Shown here one piece after another: positions 1 to 9,429 of a stretch of DNA of 64,000 nt. The stretch covers positions 259,644 through 323,643 of the forward strand of contig JADFZZ010000004.1 of the NCBI GenBank assembly GCA_015232315.1, written 5' to 3'. Numbering within the stretch: position 1 is the first letter of the stretch; every line of letters begins with the position of its first letter. Source of the DNA: SAR324 cluster bacterium. GTDB lineage: Bacteria; SAR324; NAC60-12. Under the pieces are notes generated by a model. The model saw only the letters and a list, made by a program, of their open reading frames with translations. It did no database searches and was not told where the DNA came from. Position numbers and translations under genes: made by a program.

Positions 1-5
1 CGACG

Positions 6-641
6 ATGTTGACTCCCGATGAAAAGAAACGCATAGAAGGCTATTTACTCAATACCCTGGGAATTTCCATGAATTCCGGAATTTCATGGTATTCCAACCA
101 ATTATCAAAAACTATTTACAAAAGCATCCTCAGACAGATTCAAAAAGCAAATCCGTCACTGTCACCGGAACTCCAAAACAACAAGGCATATACTCATTGG
201 CGAGTCGTGTTGAGTGATATTGTCAATGAATTGTCTCAAATAAAAACTCATGCGGAGTCTCCGTCCGGACCTGCGCCAGTATGGGATATTATTACAGGAG
301 AATTCCATTCCGTATTAGAAACCTATGTGGGGTCCGTTCCTGAAGTTATTGAAATGGTTCATGACAAAATCACCATTGATCTTACCTCCATCCTGAGGGT
401 ACAAAAAGACCATGAGATTAAAACAAAAATTATGCTGTTCAAACTGCTGAGTTCTATTTTAGAAACTCATAATGTTAAAACATTGGAAGAACTAAAATCA
501 TACACCCAGGCGATCAATAAGGGACATTCACAAAAAAACTTTTCCTCCATTGAGGATATCCGTCATGCTTTCATTAATGAAAACATCAATAACTTTAGTA
601 TTTTATTGGATAGGAACTTGACCAGACACATGGTTTCCTGA
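6..641 (+). CDS. Hypothetical protein, possibly 5'-truncated by the window edge
   Basis: This gene encodes 211 residues from the first ATG in the window. The frame is open to the left edge, so the true start may lie outside. The product is mostly polar and helical by composition, has no signal peptide or membrane segment, and contains no motif I recognise. A weak hairpin (6-bp stem, 670-675 with 685-690) follows the stop codon. The next gene is a separate small ORF in the same direction. I cannot assign a function; a cytoplasmic protein is most likely because export signals are absent from the visible part. Confidence 0.6.
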   Translation: MLTPDEKKRIEGYLLNTLGISMNSGISWYSNQLSKTIYKSILRQIQKANPSLSPELQNNKAYTHWRVVLSDIVNELSQIKTHAESPSGPAPVWDIITGEFHSVLETYVGSVPEVIEMVHDKITIDLTSILRVQKDHEIKTKIMLFKLLSSILETHNVKTLEELKSYTQAINKGHSQKNFSSIEDIRHAFINENINNFSILLDRNLTRHMVS

Positions 642-744
642 ATTCGTTTTTCAAAATACATGAGACTTGATACCACATGAATTATGGTATGACTTTTGAA
701 GAGTTATAAGCATGAGGAGATTCTTTTTATTATCAGGAGGTCTC

Positions 745-912
745 ATGCCACAAAATATTCAACAACAGTTTTTATTGGATCAAGTTTCTGAAATTAATCG
801 CTATCTGGCATTCTTTCACTTTGAAGACAGAGAAAAAGCGGTTCTGCGATGGATTGAACTCTATGCGCCGAGTTTTCGTAAATTCTGGATGAACACACAT
901 CTTGCCTGCTAG
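745..912 (+). CDS. Small 55-residue protein of unknown function
   Basis: I chose the ATG at 745 because a perfect AGGAGG (735-740) lies four bases upstream. An in-frame ATG at 712 has no such site. The 55-residue product has no signal peptide or membrane segment and is rich in aromatic and charged residues, with a Leu-Arg-Trp-Ile-Glu-Leu stretch in the middle. It ends in Cys. A strong hairpin terminator begins 34 bases after the stop, so this looks like an autonomous transcription unit rather than a chance ORF. I do not recognise the family. Confidence 0.5.
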   Translation: MPQNIQQQFLLDQVSEINRYLAFFHFEDREKAVLRWIELYAPSFRKFWMNTHLAC

Positions 913-946
913 ATCCGGATCTCCGGAATCCCACATATACAATTTA

Positions 947-975
947 TGTCCGGTTAGAGAACCGGACACCCTTTT
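947..975 (+). terminator. Intrinsic terminator of the small gene
   Basis: A perfect 9-bp stem (947-955 with 960-968) with the tetraloop AGAG is followed by CCCTTTTG. It lies just after the 55-residue gene and supports that gene being transcribed on its own. Confidence 0.65.
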
Positions 976-1369
976 GTCACGCATTCCTTCCACAATTGGC
1001 TCTTCCAAAGCTTGTTCCCGTTTATCAAAACGAAAAGGGGTCGAATGTTCCTTAGGGACTTTCTAAACGGGACGTAGGGCACGAGCTAACTTTTACAACT
1101 TATTATTTTGTTGTCCGTTAGACAGAATAGTGTTGCTACGAAAAATGGGCATTCAGCCGATTTTTCGTCAACCCATCTGGTCATAATTATTTGGTTTTTA
1201 AGGTAACGTGAGTTCGTAGTGAAGAATTTATCGTAGCCTTTTCTTACTGAATTCACGTTTTACAAGTTCAAAAATAAACGACAGGTCTGCGGTATTGCAA
1301 GGTGGCATCCTCATTGCAGAAGGGTATGGAAAGAAGTTTATGATTCAACTCCATACGACAGGAGAGGTT
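976..1369. other. Gene-free gap with structured repeats
   Basis: No credible gene is visible here. The gap holds the 3' half of a dispersed repeat (1067-1118, see the repeat entry). It also holds a short inverted repeat ATGGG/CCCAT enclosing GCCGATTTTTCG (about 1145-1174), and an imperfect inverted repeat of about 23 bases per arm (1204-1226 with 1242-1264). The promoter of the downstream signalling operon probably lies in the right part, but no clear -35/-10 pair can be named. Confidence 0.45.
1067..1118 (+). repeat. Partial copy of the 111-bp dispersed repeat
   Basis: This segment matches the 3' half of the repeats at 48968-49078 and 51901-52011. The shared parts include ACGGGACGTAGGGCACGAGC and the following AACTTTTACAACTTATT. 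A fragment resembling the repeat's 3' end (TGTTCCTTAGGGA, about 1046-1059) sits just upstream, so this copy looks rearranged. Confidence 0.7.
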
Positions 1370-2296
1370 ATGCAGAGTCCATTGCCCTTAAAAGTTTTGC
1401 TGGTTACTAACAATAAGGATTCACGCAGCATGGTTCAGGACACGTTGACAAAATTGAACGTGTGTAATGTCCATCATGCCGAAACCCCGCAAAAAGGTAT
1501 TGATCTCCTGAATCAGCATTCAATTTATGATTTATCCATTGTTGATGAATTCAATCTTGGTGGCAACGCTCTGATCAAAGCCTGGGTTCATCGCCCACAT
1601 CTGCGAAATATTCCCATGATTTTGATGACGGAGGAAGTTTCTTTGTTCAAGTTGCAGATGTACCGTCGCAATTACATTCGTCATGTGCTGATCAAACCCT
1701 TTGATTCTTCCACTTTTTTTCAGAAATTTGAAAATGTCCTTCGTCTTGGTGAACATTTTTCACCGGAATATATCAATAAAATCAGGAAAATCGATTTTTT
1801 CAGCCACTTCAAGTTATGTGATCTATACCAGATTCTTGAAACAGGATTTATCAAGGAGTTTCAGGCGGGCAGCACCTTGATTCATGAATCAGGCAAAGTG
1901 AACAAATTTGGTGTAATCCTGAAAGGTGAAGCCGGGATTTACAGAACGGACAAAGAGGGGAATTCCACTGAAGTGAGTACCCTTAAAAAAGGGGATTTTC
2001 TGGGTGAAACGAATCTGTTGTCTTCAGAACATTCATCAACACGGATTGTTGCTCATACCAATTCGATTGTATTCATGATGCCTAATTACGCGTTTCAATT
2101 GTTTCCTGAAAAACTTCGAGATCAATTTTATCAGCTCATAATCTTGAATTTGACGAAAAAACTGCGTTATATGACAGATGTCGCATGTGAAGAAAAAAAT
2201 AAGGTCTTTCAAAATTACAGATCTCAACCAACCCCTCCACCATTTAGTGATACATGGGGTGCCCACACTACAGGGTTTGTTCCCTCCTATTTTTGA
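1370..2296 (+). CDS. Response-regulator receiver domain fused to a cyclic-nucleotide-binding-like domain
   Basis: The start at ATG 1370 has GGAGAGG nine bases upstream; the longer frame from a TTG at 1295 has no such support. Residues ~8-125 look like a receiver domain: the phospho-acceptor position is present (IVDEF) and so is the switch Lys (LIKPF), but the usual N-terminal acidic pair reads Asn-Asn (VTNN). Residues ~150-265 resemble a CRP/FNR cyclic-nucleotide-binding fold, with the hallmark Gly-Glu in FLGETNLL. The phosphate-binding Arg expected after it is Ser. There is no DNA-binding helix-turn-helix, so it is probably a non-transcriptional effector or adaptor. It heads a likely operon with two GGDEF genes. 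Confidence 0.75.
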   Translation: MQSPLPLKVLLVTNNKDSRSMVQDTLTKLNVCNVHHAETPQKGIDLLNQHSIYDLSIVDEFNLGGNALIKAWVHRPHLRNIPMILMTEEVSLFKLQMYRRNYIRHVLIKPFDSSTFFQKFENVLRLGEHFSPEYINKIRKIDFFSHFKLCDLYQILETGFIKEFQAGSTLIHESGKVNKFGVILKGEAGIYRTDKEGNSTEVSTLKKGDFLGETNLLSSEHSSTRIVAHTNSIVFMMPNYAFQLFPEKLRDQFYQLIILNLTKKLRYMTDVACEEKNKVFQNYRSQPTPPPFSDTWGAHTTGFVPSYF

Positions 2297-2457
2297 ATAA
2301 ACCGGAGTTAATGACTTTATCTCCATTCATACATGAGAGACATCGCTATTATTAAACTTTGTCATTTCTGCCTGTTTTTGCACTCATTGTGCATACGATT
2401 CCGGCAATGTTTAATATTCTTGATTCAAGCGTTTCTGACATTGAAAATGGAGATCTC

Positions 2458-4371
2458 ATGCCCGTTAAAATTTCCTGGTTAACCCGATTTATTAATTTTG
2501 TAACGTTTATAAATCAGCCCATCAAACAACGCTTCATATCTTTTTTCTTTGCTATCATCTTCTGGTTTATTGTCATTTCCGTGATCAGTATTTTCTCCCT
2601 GGTACATGTCAAAGGGTTGGTCGACGAAGTGATTGTTGACACCATTCCTCATGAAATGGTCGCACAGAAAATCATTCGAAAACTTCAGGCGGTTAACATC
2701 AATGTCATTGAATTGATTGGAACTGATGAACTGGAGATTGCCAACAAAGCCATCAGTCTGGCTGATATTCGATTGAGTGATATCAATACTTATGTGATGA
2801 CGTTGAGGAATGGCGGGTTTCTGAATGATTATACCCGTGACACCGGAGAGTTGGTTGAAACACTGTTTATTAAAGTGGTGTCAACTGATCAGAAAGACCA
2901 GCAGTTTATACAGGATTTCTCTCACCTGTTTAGTAGTATTGAAGACAATTATCAACAACTTGTTTCTCTTAAAACAGACGCGATAGAAACTCATAACCCC
3001 GGTCTGATAGAACCGCTGAAACGTTTAAGTCGGGAATTATCGGAACAGTTGACAAAAGCCATCTCCCTTTCCAACCAGTATTCGGCTGAACATTCAACAA
3101 TTTATGGTATGAACGGTGAGAAAATTAACGAATTCACATTTCTGGCGTTATTTGTGCTGGGGGTTGCGTTGACAGTCACCACCATGCTGCTCATATTTTT
3201 AATTTCTTCCACTTCCCGAGCCATCGTAAATCCACTCAATGCCATCGTAGATCAGATCAAATTGTTGAATGAGGGGGTCGTTGATCTCAGTCGAAGTCAG
3301 CAACTGGATATTTATCTTAAAGATGAAATTGGTATGCTGGCCCATGAACTGAATGGACTCATCACTTCAATACACGGAATGAACAGTTTCAAGAAAGTGA
3401 TTGAAGCTGATGAAAGCCTGACAGATGTCTACTCCCGACTTGGGAAATCCTTTGAAGAACTGGGTTTACCTGATTATATCATATATGAAGTCCTTGATAG
3501 TAAATTAATCCCTGTCGGTCAGGAGTTTACCGGAAAAGTGGAAATTAATTGTAATGAAGATATTTTGAGCAACTGTGATTTATGCAGAGCCAAACGCACC
3601 AGTAATGTCATTTCATCCTTTGATTATCCCCAGATCTGTAAACAATTCAGAATGGAAGTCAAAATGGAACATATCTGCGTTCCTATGATTATTGGAAGCA
3701 GCACTGGTGGCGTCATCCAGTTTTTACTCCCTCAAAATCAGGAATATAATCGTTCGGAAGTGGATCGGAAAATTTTCAGAGCCAAAAATTACATCACTGA
3801 ATCCATTCATGTGATTGAGGCCAAGCGGTTGATGAATACCCTGAAAGATTCGGCGATCAAGGATACCTTGACGGGATTGTACAATCGGAGGCTTCTTCAG
3901 GAATCAGGAGATTCCATCGTTTCAGGTGTACTGAGACGCAAGAAAACACTGGGATTGCTGATGGTCGATCTGGATTATTTCAAACAGGTGAATGATACCT
4001 ATGGGCACGATGTAGGGGATCAGGTTTTGTCCACGCTGGCAGTTGTCCTTAAATCAAGTGTGCGCACTTCAGATATTGTCATCCGGTTTGGCGGAGAGGA
4101 ATTTCTGATCATTTTGATGGATGTTGAAGATGGTGAATCTCTAAAAATCGCTGAAAAAATCCGGTCAAACATTGAAAAAATGGAAGTCAAGGTACATGAC
4201 GGTGTTCTGAAAAAAACTGGAAGTATCGGTTTGAGTGAGTTTCCTAAAGATACGGATGGATTCTGGCAAGCCATCAAATATGCTGATATTTCCCTGTATT
4301 TTGCCAAGGAAAGTGGGCGGAACAGGGTGATACGATTCGATCAAAGCATGTGGAAAGGGCAAGAGTTTTGA
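2458..4371 (+). CDS. Membrane diguanylate cyclase (HAMP, GAF-like, intact GGDEF)
   Basis: I placed the start at ATG 2458, preceded by TGGAGATC, rather than the upstream TTG at 2359. The product is 637 residues. It has one membrane helix near residues 15-40, a periplasmic helical sensor, a second helix near 225-250 and then HAMP. A GAF-like module follows with a cluster of Cys residues (CDLCRAKRT and later PQICKQF). The C-terminal GGDEF domain keeps the active site as RFGGEEF, the metal-binding VDLDYFKQVND and an RxxD inhibitory site (RTSD) five residues before GGEEF. It should therefore make c-di-GMP from two GTP with product inhibition. The next gene is a paralogue 37 bases downstream, suggesting co-transcription. 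Confidence 0.88.
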   Translation: MPVKISWLTRFINFVTFINQPIKQRFISFFFAIIFWFIVISVISIFSLVHVKGLVDEVIVDTIPHEMVAQKIIRKLQAVNINVIELIGTDELEIANKAISLADIRLSDINTYVMTLRNGGFLNDYTRDTGELVETLFIKVVSTDQKDQQFIQDFSHLFSSIEDNYQQLVSLKTDAIETHNPGLIEPLKRLSRELSEQLTKAISLSNQYSAEHSTIYGMNGEKINEFTFLALFVLGVALTVTTMLLIFLISSTSRAIVNPLNAIVDQIKLLNEGVVDLSRSQQLDIYLKDEIGMLAHELNGLITSIHGMNSFKKVIEADESLTDVYSRLGKSFEELGLPDYIIYEVLDSKLIPVGQEFTGKVEINCNEDILSNCDLCRAKRTSNVISSFDYPQICKQFRMEVKMEHICVPMIIGSSTGGVIQFLLPQNQEYNRSEVDRKIFRAKNYITESIHVIEAKRLMNTLKDSAIKDTLTGLYNRRLLQESGDSIVSGVLRRKKTLGLLMVDLDYFKQVNDTYGHDVGDQVLSTLAVVLKSSVRTSDIVIRFGGEEFLIILMDVEDGESLKIAEKIRSNIEKMEVKVHDGVLKKTGSIGLSEFPKDTDGFWQAIKYADISLYFAKESGRNRVIRFDQSMWKGQEF

Positions 4372-4408
4372 GCAGTCTTGATTAATTCTGTCCGGAGATG
4401 ACACGACA

Positions 4409-6655
4409 ATGAACCTCAGAATCAAACTGCTACTCAGTATAACCCTGGTTATTTCCATTATCATCAGTGGTCTCATTTATATCGCGGTTCACTATGCCCA
4501 GGAATCCGTATTAAACCAGATTACGGAACAGTTTCGAACCACGCATGAATTGATTCAGGAATTACAGACGAGAGAGTTTGAAAAACTGATCAATATCCTG
4601 AGAATTGTCGCGACCTCCCCCAGAATTAAAATTGTGGCCTCAACTCAGGGGATGGACCATGCCACCATTCTTTATTCTCTTGAAGAAATGCTGGAGGTGG
4701 TGGAGTCTGATTTGCTGATGTTGCTTGATACCTCAGGAAGGGTGTTGGCAAACACCATCGAACCGGAATCCTTCGGCGAGGATTTATCCAAAGTTCATTT
4801 GATCCATCAAGTGCTTCAGGGTGATGATGATATATGGGATCTGTGGATCATTCATGATGAACTTTATCTCATGGCTTCACAGCATATTCACCTTAATAGT
4901 GGCGAAACGACTGCCATTATTCTATCCGGCAAAAAAATTAATAACAGTTTTGCAATTTCTCTCTCCAAACTTCTGAAAACCAAAGTTGCCTTTATTTTGG
5001 CACCGTCTTCCATTATCGCGTCCTCCACCATCAAGCCTGATCTTTTTGACAGTGCTACCACGGCATGGGTGATTGATGAGCAGATTCGAACAAAACAGGA
5101 ACTTTCTCACCTCATTTCTATCAACGATATTGATCTGGACAATGTTTCATCCACAAAGAAAGTGTACTTTGATGGTGAAAATCATTTGTATGCGGTGTCT
5201 CTATTGGCAAATAACTCTGGAGAACGTCTGGGAAGTATTGTTGTTCTGCAAAACCTGGATAAAAAATTACAAGGTTATTATCAAATTCGTAAGACTCTTG
5301 CGTTGGTTGGGTTGATAGCCATTGCCTGTGCGGGATTTGTGTTATGGCTTATCACCCGACCCATTTTAAAAATGATTGGAAGCGTGGTTGGGAAAATGAA
5401 GGAGATCGCCAAAGGTGAAGCCATCCTGACCAAACGAATTGATATCGAGAGTAATGATGAAATCGGGCATATGGTGTTCTGGTTTAATGAAATCATCCAC
5501 AATATCCAGTCTCTCTCCTTTTTTAAGAGAACTATTGAAGAAGATGAAACTCTTCTCGATATCTATTTTCGTTTGGGAAAAATTTTCAAAAAGATGGAAA
5601 TCGAGGACTTCACCATCTATGACACTACCAAGTTTCTGATACCGGTATATCCATTCAGGTTTCCGGATGAACCATTGTATTGCAAGAAGGAAATTTTGAA
5701 TCAGTCGTCTTTATGCTGGGCCAAACGAACAGGACGGAGGATGAACTCCGTGGATTTTCCAGGAATCTGTACGCAATTCTGTGCTGACCGTGGAAAAGAA
5801 GCGGTTTGTGTTCCCCTGAATATGAGCGGTAACATCAGAACTGTGATTCAGTTTCTCTTTGATGCCTCAGACAAAAAAGCAAAATCGGTGTTGGAAGACA
5901 AAATCAACAAGATCAGCCAGTTTATTCGTGAGGCTATTCCAGCCATGGATTCCAGACAGCATCTTGACAAGGATATTGAACACGGACTCCGAGACCAGAT
6001 CACCGATCTGTATAACATGGCGTTTTTGCAGGAACATTTTGATACAATCATGGCAGGGGTTGCCAAAAGAAATATCAATCTCGGGATTATTGTCGGGGAG
6101 ATTGATAATTTGAATTTAATTCTAAGAGTTTGTGGGAAATATGACAGGGATGCCCTCCTCTTTGAATATTCCAAAATTCTGAAGGCTAATATTAAGCAGT
6201 CCGATCTGCCGATTCGAATCGGTGACAAGGAATTCTTTCTGGTTCTATTCAATATCAAAGATGAAGAGCAGTTGTATCAAATCGCCGAACGTATCCGGGT
6301 TAGAATCAAAGGTTACAAGGGAAATATCCCTCTGGAGGAAGTTTCTCCTGTCACCATCAGCCTTGGATTGAGCATGTTCCCCGCGGATAATCCTGATTTC
6401 TGGCAAGTCAAAAATCAGGCGAACAAAGCTTTTAATCGTGCGAGTGAATTTATGGACAAGGTTATCTGCTTTTCACAAATGTCCTTAAAAGACACCGCAC
6501 CTTTAAGTGAGCCGTCCAATGAACATCTGACACACAAGGAAATCACGGACGATTCTGAGAACGAGGCTTTAACCCAGGAATCAACGGCCCTCATCGTGGT
6601 TGATTCGCCTGTCGAGGAAGTTTCTGTTTCAGACAAAAAAGACTCAGAAACTTAG
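4409..6655 (+). CDS. Membrane sensor with degenerate GGDEF domain
   Basis: This 748-residue paralogue of the preceding cyclase starts at ATG 4409 with GGAG upstream. It has an N-terminal membrane helix (residues ~5-27), a long Cache-like periplasmic domain (~30-290), a second helix (~297-315) and HAMP. It carries the same Cys-containing GAF-like module (SLCWAKRTG, then PGICTQF). The GGDEF signature is replaced by GDKEF in the string RIGDKEFF, and the RxxD site reads KQSD, so it is very unlikely to make c-di-GMP. An acidic, Ser/Thr-rich tail of about 80 residues follows. It may act as a c-di-GMP-independent sensor or as a partner of the active cyclase; that pairing is inference. Confidence 0.85.
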   Translation: MNLRIKLLLSITLVISIIISGLIYIAVHYAQESVLNQITEQFRTTHELIQELQTREFEKLINILRIVATSPRIKIVASTQGMDHATILYSLEEMLEVVESDLLMLLDTSGRVLANTIEPESFGEDLSKVHLIHQVLQGDDDIWDLWIIHDELYLMASQHIHLNSGETTAIILSGKKINNSFAISLSKLLKTKVAFILAPSSIIASSTIKPDLFDSATTAWVIDEQIRTKQELSHLISINDIDLDNVSSTKKVYFDGENHLYAVSLLANNSGERLGSIVVLQNLDKKLQGYYQIRKTLALVGLIAIACAGFVLWLITRPILKMIGSVVGKMKEIAKGEAILTKRIDIESNDEIGHMVFWFNEIIHNIQSLSFFKRTIEEDETLLDIYFRLGKIFKKMEIEDFTIYDTTKFLIPVYPFRFPDEPLYCKKEILNQSSLCWAKRTGRRMNSVDFPGICTQFCADRGKEAVCVPLNMSGNIRTVIQFLFDASDKKAKSVLEDKINKISQFIREAIPAMDSRQHLDKDIEHGLRDQITDLYNMAFLQEHFDTIMAGVAKRNINLGIIVGEIDNLNLILRVCGKYDRDALLFEYSKILKANIKQSDLPIRIGDKEFFLVLFNIKDEEQLYQIAERIRVRIKGYKGNIPLEEVSPVTISLGLSMFPADNPDFWQVKNQANKAFNRASEFMDKVICFSQMSLKDTAPLSEPSNEHLTHKEITDDSENEALTQESTALIVVDSPVEEVSVSDKKDSET

Positions 6656-6736
6656 AATCTTCAGACAGCAATTCGCTCACGTCCCTTTCTAAAACCCACA
6701 TCATAATTCCTACGACCTGTTGCATAAGAATGAACC

Positions 6737-7921
6737 ATGAAGAGATACATGAAATTGTTGATAGGTGCTGGTTTTGGAGTTTTGTTTTTAGTGGTAGCGG
6801 GAATTTTCTATTTGTTGGACACACCCGTTGAAAACAGCATGGAATTGAATTCAGTCAAAACAACGATTCGGAAAACACAGGAAACAGTCTCTCCCAACAA
6901 AGAATACACTCCGCTCTTGGAGGAAGAGGATACACAGAGAGAACCTGACAGGGCAACTCCTCAAAAAAATGATTTTGTGGTTCAGGCAATAAAGGAACTC
7001 AATTCGGATCAGCCCGATTCTGAAGCAAAAGACACCTTGAAAAAAATCAGTGAAAATTATAGCCAGATGGCAAGATTCCCTTCCTATTCTCAACCCATCT
7101 CGTCAGACCAACTGGACTTAATGGAACCGAACCGGTTTCAGTCCGCCAGTCGCCAAATCGGTTCCCATTATAGAGTACAGGTAAAATTAAGTTCCTATAA
7201 ATTGATTCAGGGTGATTCTGTGACACCTGTGATTGACATATACTCCAAAGGTTATCCAATCCCGGCGGTAACAGTTTCTGTAAAAATCATGACGAACCAG
7301 CAACAGGAACTTAAAGAGATTCCTGTTGAATTGGCAGAAGAAGTGCCTGATGAACGAAAAATTTATCATGGTAGATTCACTCCCACTGAAGCCGAATATT
7401 TAAACTGGCCCAACGAACTCATTCTTTCGGTTCTTGTGAACATAGACGGAGAAAAACCTTATCCCCTGATAGAAATGTTTGAGTATGTCAATCCAGTGGC
7501 CACCCTTTCTCCCGGAATAAAAAAAATTCAGGTGGAAGGTTCCCATCTGGTGATTCCTGTTCAGGTACATCCCAAAGAAGCAGGGTTTTATCATCTTTCA
7601 GGTGTTTTATATGCCGAAGATGGCCAACCGCTTCTCCACTTGACTGGTAAACATGAAGTTAATACCGCTGGAGGCGATGTTGAGTTCAAGGCGCATATCA
7701 GCGCACTCAAGGCATCAGGAACCGAAGGACCTTATTATTTGCAGGTGACAGGATTGCAAAAATTGAGAAATACCATGGAGGAGGATAATAAAGAGGGTTC
7801 TCCCAGAATGGAAAAAATTTTGATTCCAAAAATAGAATTTTATCAATATACGGAGGAGCCGTTTGAGGGCGATCCGATCATGCTGAAGAAGGCTCAGATG
7901 TTACAGACTCTATCTCAATAA
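6737..7921 (+). CDS. Membrane-anchored periplasmic protein of unknown function
   Basis: The product has 394 residues. A single N-terminal hydrophobic segment (residues ~5-28) is followed by a charged, probably disordered region to ~residue 110. Then come two beta-rich stretches resembling Ig-like or macroglobulin-type sandwiches (~140-230 and ~250-370). No catalytic motif is visible. It lies 81 bases after the degenerate GGDEF gene in the same direction and may be the last gene of that operon. A hairpin terminator lies 30 bases past its stop. Anchoring in the inner membrane with the bulk in the periplasm is inferred from the N-terminus. Confidence 0.65.
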   Translation: MKRYMKLLIGAGFGVLFLVVAGIFYLLDTPVENSMELNSVKTTIRKTQETVSPNKEYTPLLEEEDTQREPDRATPQKNDFVVQAIKELNSDQPDSEAKDTLKKISENYSQMARFPSYSQPISSDQLDLMEPNRFQSASRQIGSHYRVQVKLSSYKLIQGDSVTPVIDIYSKGYPIPAVTVSVKIMTNQQQELKEIPVELAEEVPDERKIYHGRFTPTEAEYLNWPNELILSVLVNIDGEKPYPLIEMFEYVNPVATLSPGIKKIQVEGSHLVIPVQVHPKEAGFYHLSGVLYAEDGQPLLHLTGKHEVNTAGGDVEFKAHISALKASGTEGPYYLQVTGLQKLRNTMEEDNKEGSPRMEKILIPKIEFYQYTEEPFEGDPIMLKKAQMLQTLSQ

Positions 7922-7939
7922 TCGGAAAGACTGTCACTG

Positions 7940-7979
7940 TTTGTATAAAACCGGTTCCCACTAATTGAAGGGGAACCGG
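7940..7979. terminator. Shared hairpin terminator between convergent genes
   Basis: A perfect 9-bp stem (7951-7959 with 7971-7979) and 11-base loop separates the plus-strand gene ending at 7921 from the minus-strand gene ending at 8000. Read on the minus strand it is followed by TTTTATAC, so it fits an intrinsic terminator for the hydrolase gene best. Confidence 0.65.
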
Positions 7980-7999
7980 AAGTCTAGTCTCAGGTAACT

Positions 8000-9391
8000 T
8001 TAGAAAGACAGATGTTTCTTGACCAGTTCCAGAACAGTTAACTGATCATCTGAAATTTCTCTGAAATCATTCCCCACCCAATCAGACCATGCGGTGTCAT
8101 CAATAGTTAAAGAATATCGTTGAGCCGTGGTGTAGTTATCATTGCTATGACCATAATAAAGCAGGACTTCCTTTGCTGAAGCATTCTCGGAATGAACCAG
8201 ATTAAAATGGGTACCTTCAGACATGATCCATGGATAATGGTAGGCATAAACACCCGTAGGACCCGTAGCGACATCATCATAATAGTAACTGCTATAGGTT
8301 TTACAGGTTCCCAGCCAATTTCGCTCAAGACAATCGCGTTTATAATTGTAGCGACCGCCTTTTGTCAGATTCGCGGAAAGCTTCAGAACAATTTTGGAAG
8401 AGCAGCTTTCAATCCCCTCAATGGTCACGTCTCCACATGATGAATGCAGAGGAACCACAGAATCATTGGTTCCAGGCAGGAATTGCGCGGATAGTTTTTC
8501 AGACAGACTGTTAGCACCTGTCCCTGCAACCATTAATGTCGGCGTATATGTTAAACTGGCTTGATTGAGCGAACGGGCCACATTAGGGACCAGATCATTC
8601 AGGATTCCAAGAGATCCTCCACGGGCACCACATTCAACCCCTTTAAATAACCAGTTCATCACCTCACCAGGTAATGCGGCACAGGCACCAAAAGCAAAAT
8701 CCTTGGCCAGACTTGCCAACTCGGAACCACCTGTGGCAGAAGCCAGATTCACATTGAGGATTGTGTTATAATAGATTTCTGAAAAGTCCGTGGGTGTCCC
8801 GTATGATTTTTTAGACTCTGCAAGAAGATAATCCATCACCAGTCCGCCTGTAGAGTGAGAAACCGCGATACAGGGACGACTCACACAGACATCCTGCGCT
8901 CTCAACTGGTCAATCATGGATTTGAGAACACCATTCCTCAGACGGTCCGCGGAACTCCACACAATGGAAACAATTTTTTTACCACCACTGGACGTGGTAC
9001 TCTGAACTCTTGGATTTCCACCTAAAAGTGTTTTGATATCCGCAAAGGATTGATAATCTCGATCGGTATCCAGATAGGAACCTGTCTGTCCATACCAATA
9101 ACGTTTATAATTCAGTTCGCCCCATTGGGGCATGCTTCCATCAAAAAACACGGATTGATCCATGCCCGGCACCAGAATCACATCGATGGTGGTCAGCAGG
9201 CGTCCCTGAAAAGTTCCTGAATAACGTGACTGATTTTCAGTGGAATTGGTATTCTGTTCAATACTTTTTTCGCTGATGATTTCATTGGGATTATCTCTTT
9301 CGGAGATGTTTCCATCTTCGAAAGGAGCACAAGAGATCAGGCCAAATCCCAATAGGAGGGCGGCAAGACCTGAATAAAAATTTGATTTCAT
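8000..9391 (-). CDS. Alpha/beta-hydrolase-fold lipoprotein, lipase-like
   Basis: The product has 463 residues with a lipoprotein signal ending LISC (Cys ~21), so it should be lipid-anchored in the outer membrane or periplasm. The nucleophile elbow is AVSHSTGGLV, a Gly-to-Ser variant of the GHSxGG lipase motif with the catalytic Ser preserved. Plausible triad partners are Asp in GTNDSVVPLH and His in SEGTHFNLVH. AGGA lies a few bases before the ATG. The substrate is unknown; the Cys-rich loops near the C-terminus may form disulphides. It stands alone between a convergent operon and a repeat-rich gap. Confidence 0.75.
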   Translation of the reverse strand: MKSNFYSGLAALLLGFGLISCAPFEDGNISERDNPNEIISEKSIEQNTNSTENQSRYSGTFQGRLLTTIDVILVPGMDQSVFFDGSMPQWGELNYKRYWYGQTGSYLDTDRDYQSFADIKTLLGGNPRVQSTTSSGGKKIVSIVWSSADRLRNGVLKSMIDQLRAQDVCVSRPCIAVSHSTGGLVMDYLLAESKKSYGTPTDFSEIYYNTILNVNLASATGGSELASLAKDFAFGACAALPGEVMNWLFKGVECGARGGSLGILNDLVPNVARSLNQASLTYTPTLMVAGTGANSLSEKLSAQFLPGTNDSVVPLHSSCGDVTIEGIESCSSKIVLKLSANLTKGGRYNYKRDCLERNWLGTCKTYSSYYYDDVATGPTGVYAYHYPWIMSEGTHFNLVHSENASAKEVLLYYGHSNDNYTTAQRYSLTIDDTAWSDWVGNDFREISDDQLTVLELVKKHLSF

Positions 9392-9429
9392 AAAATCCTG
9401 TTAAAAAGGTTATGGTTTGTAAAAAACAT

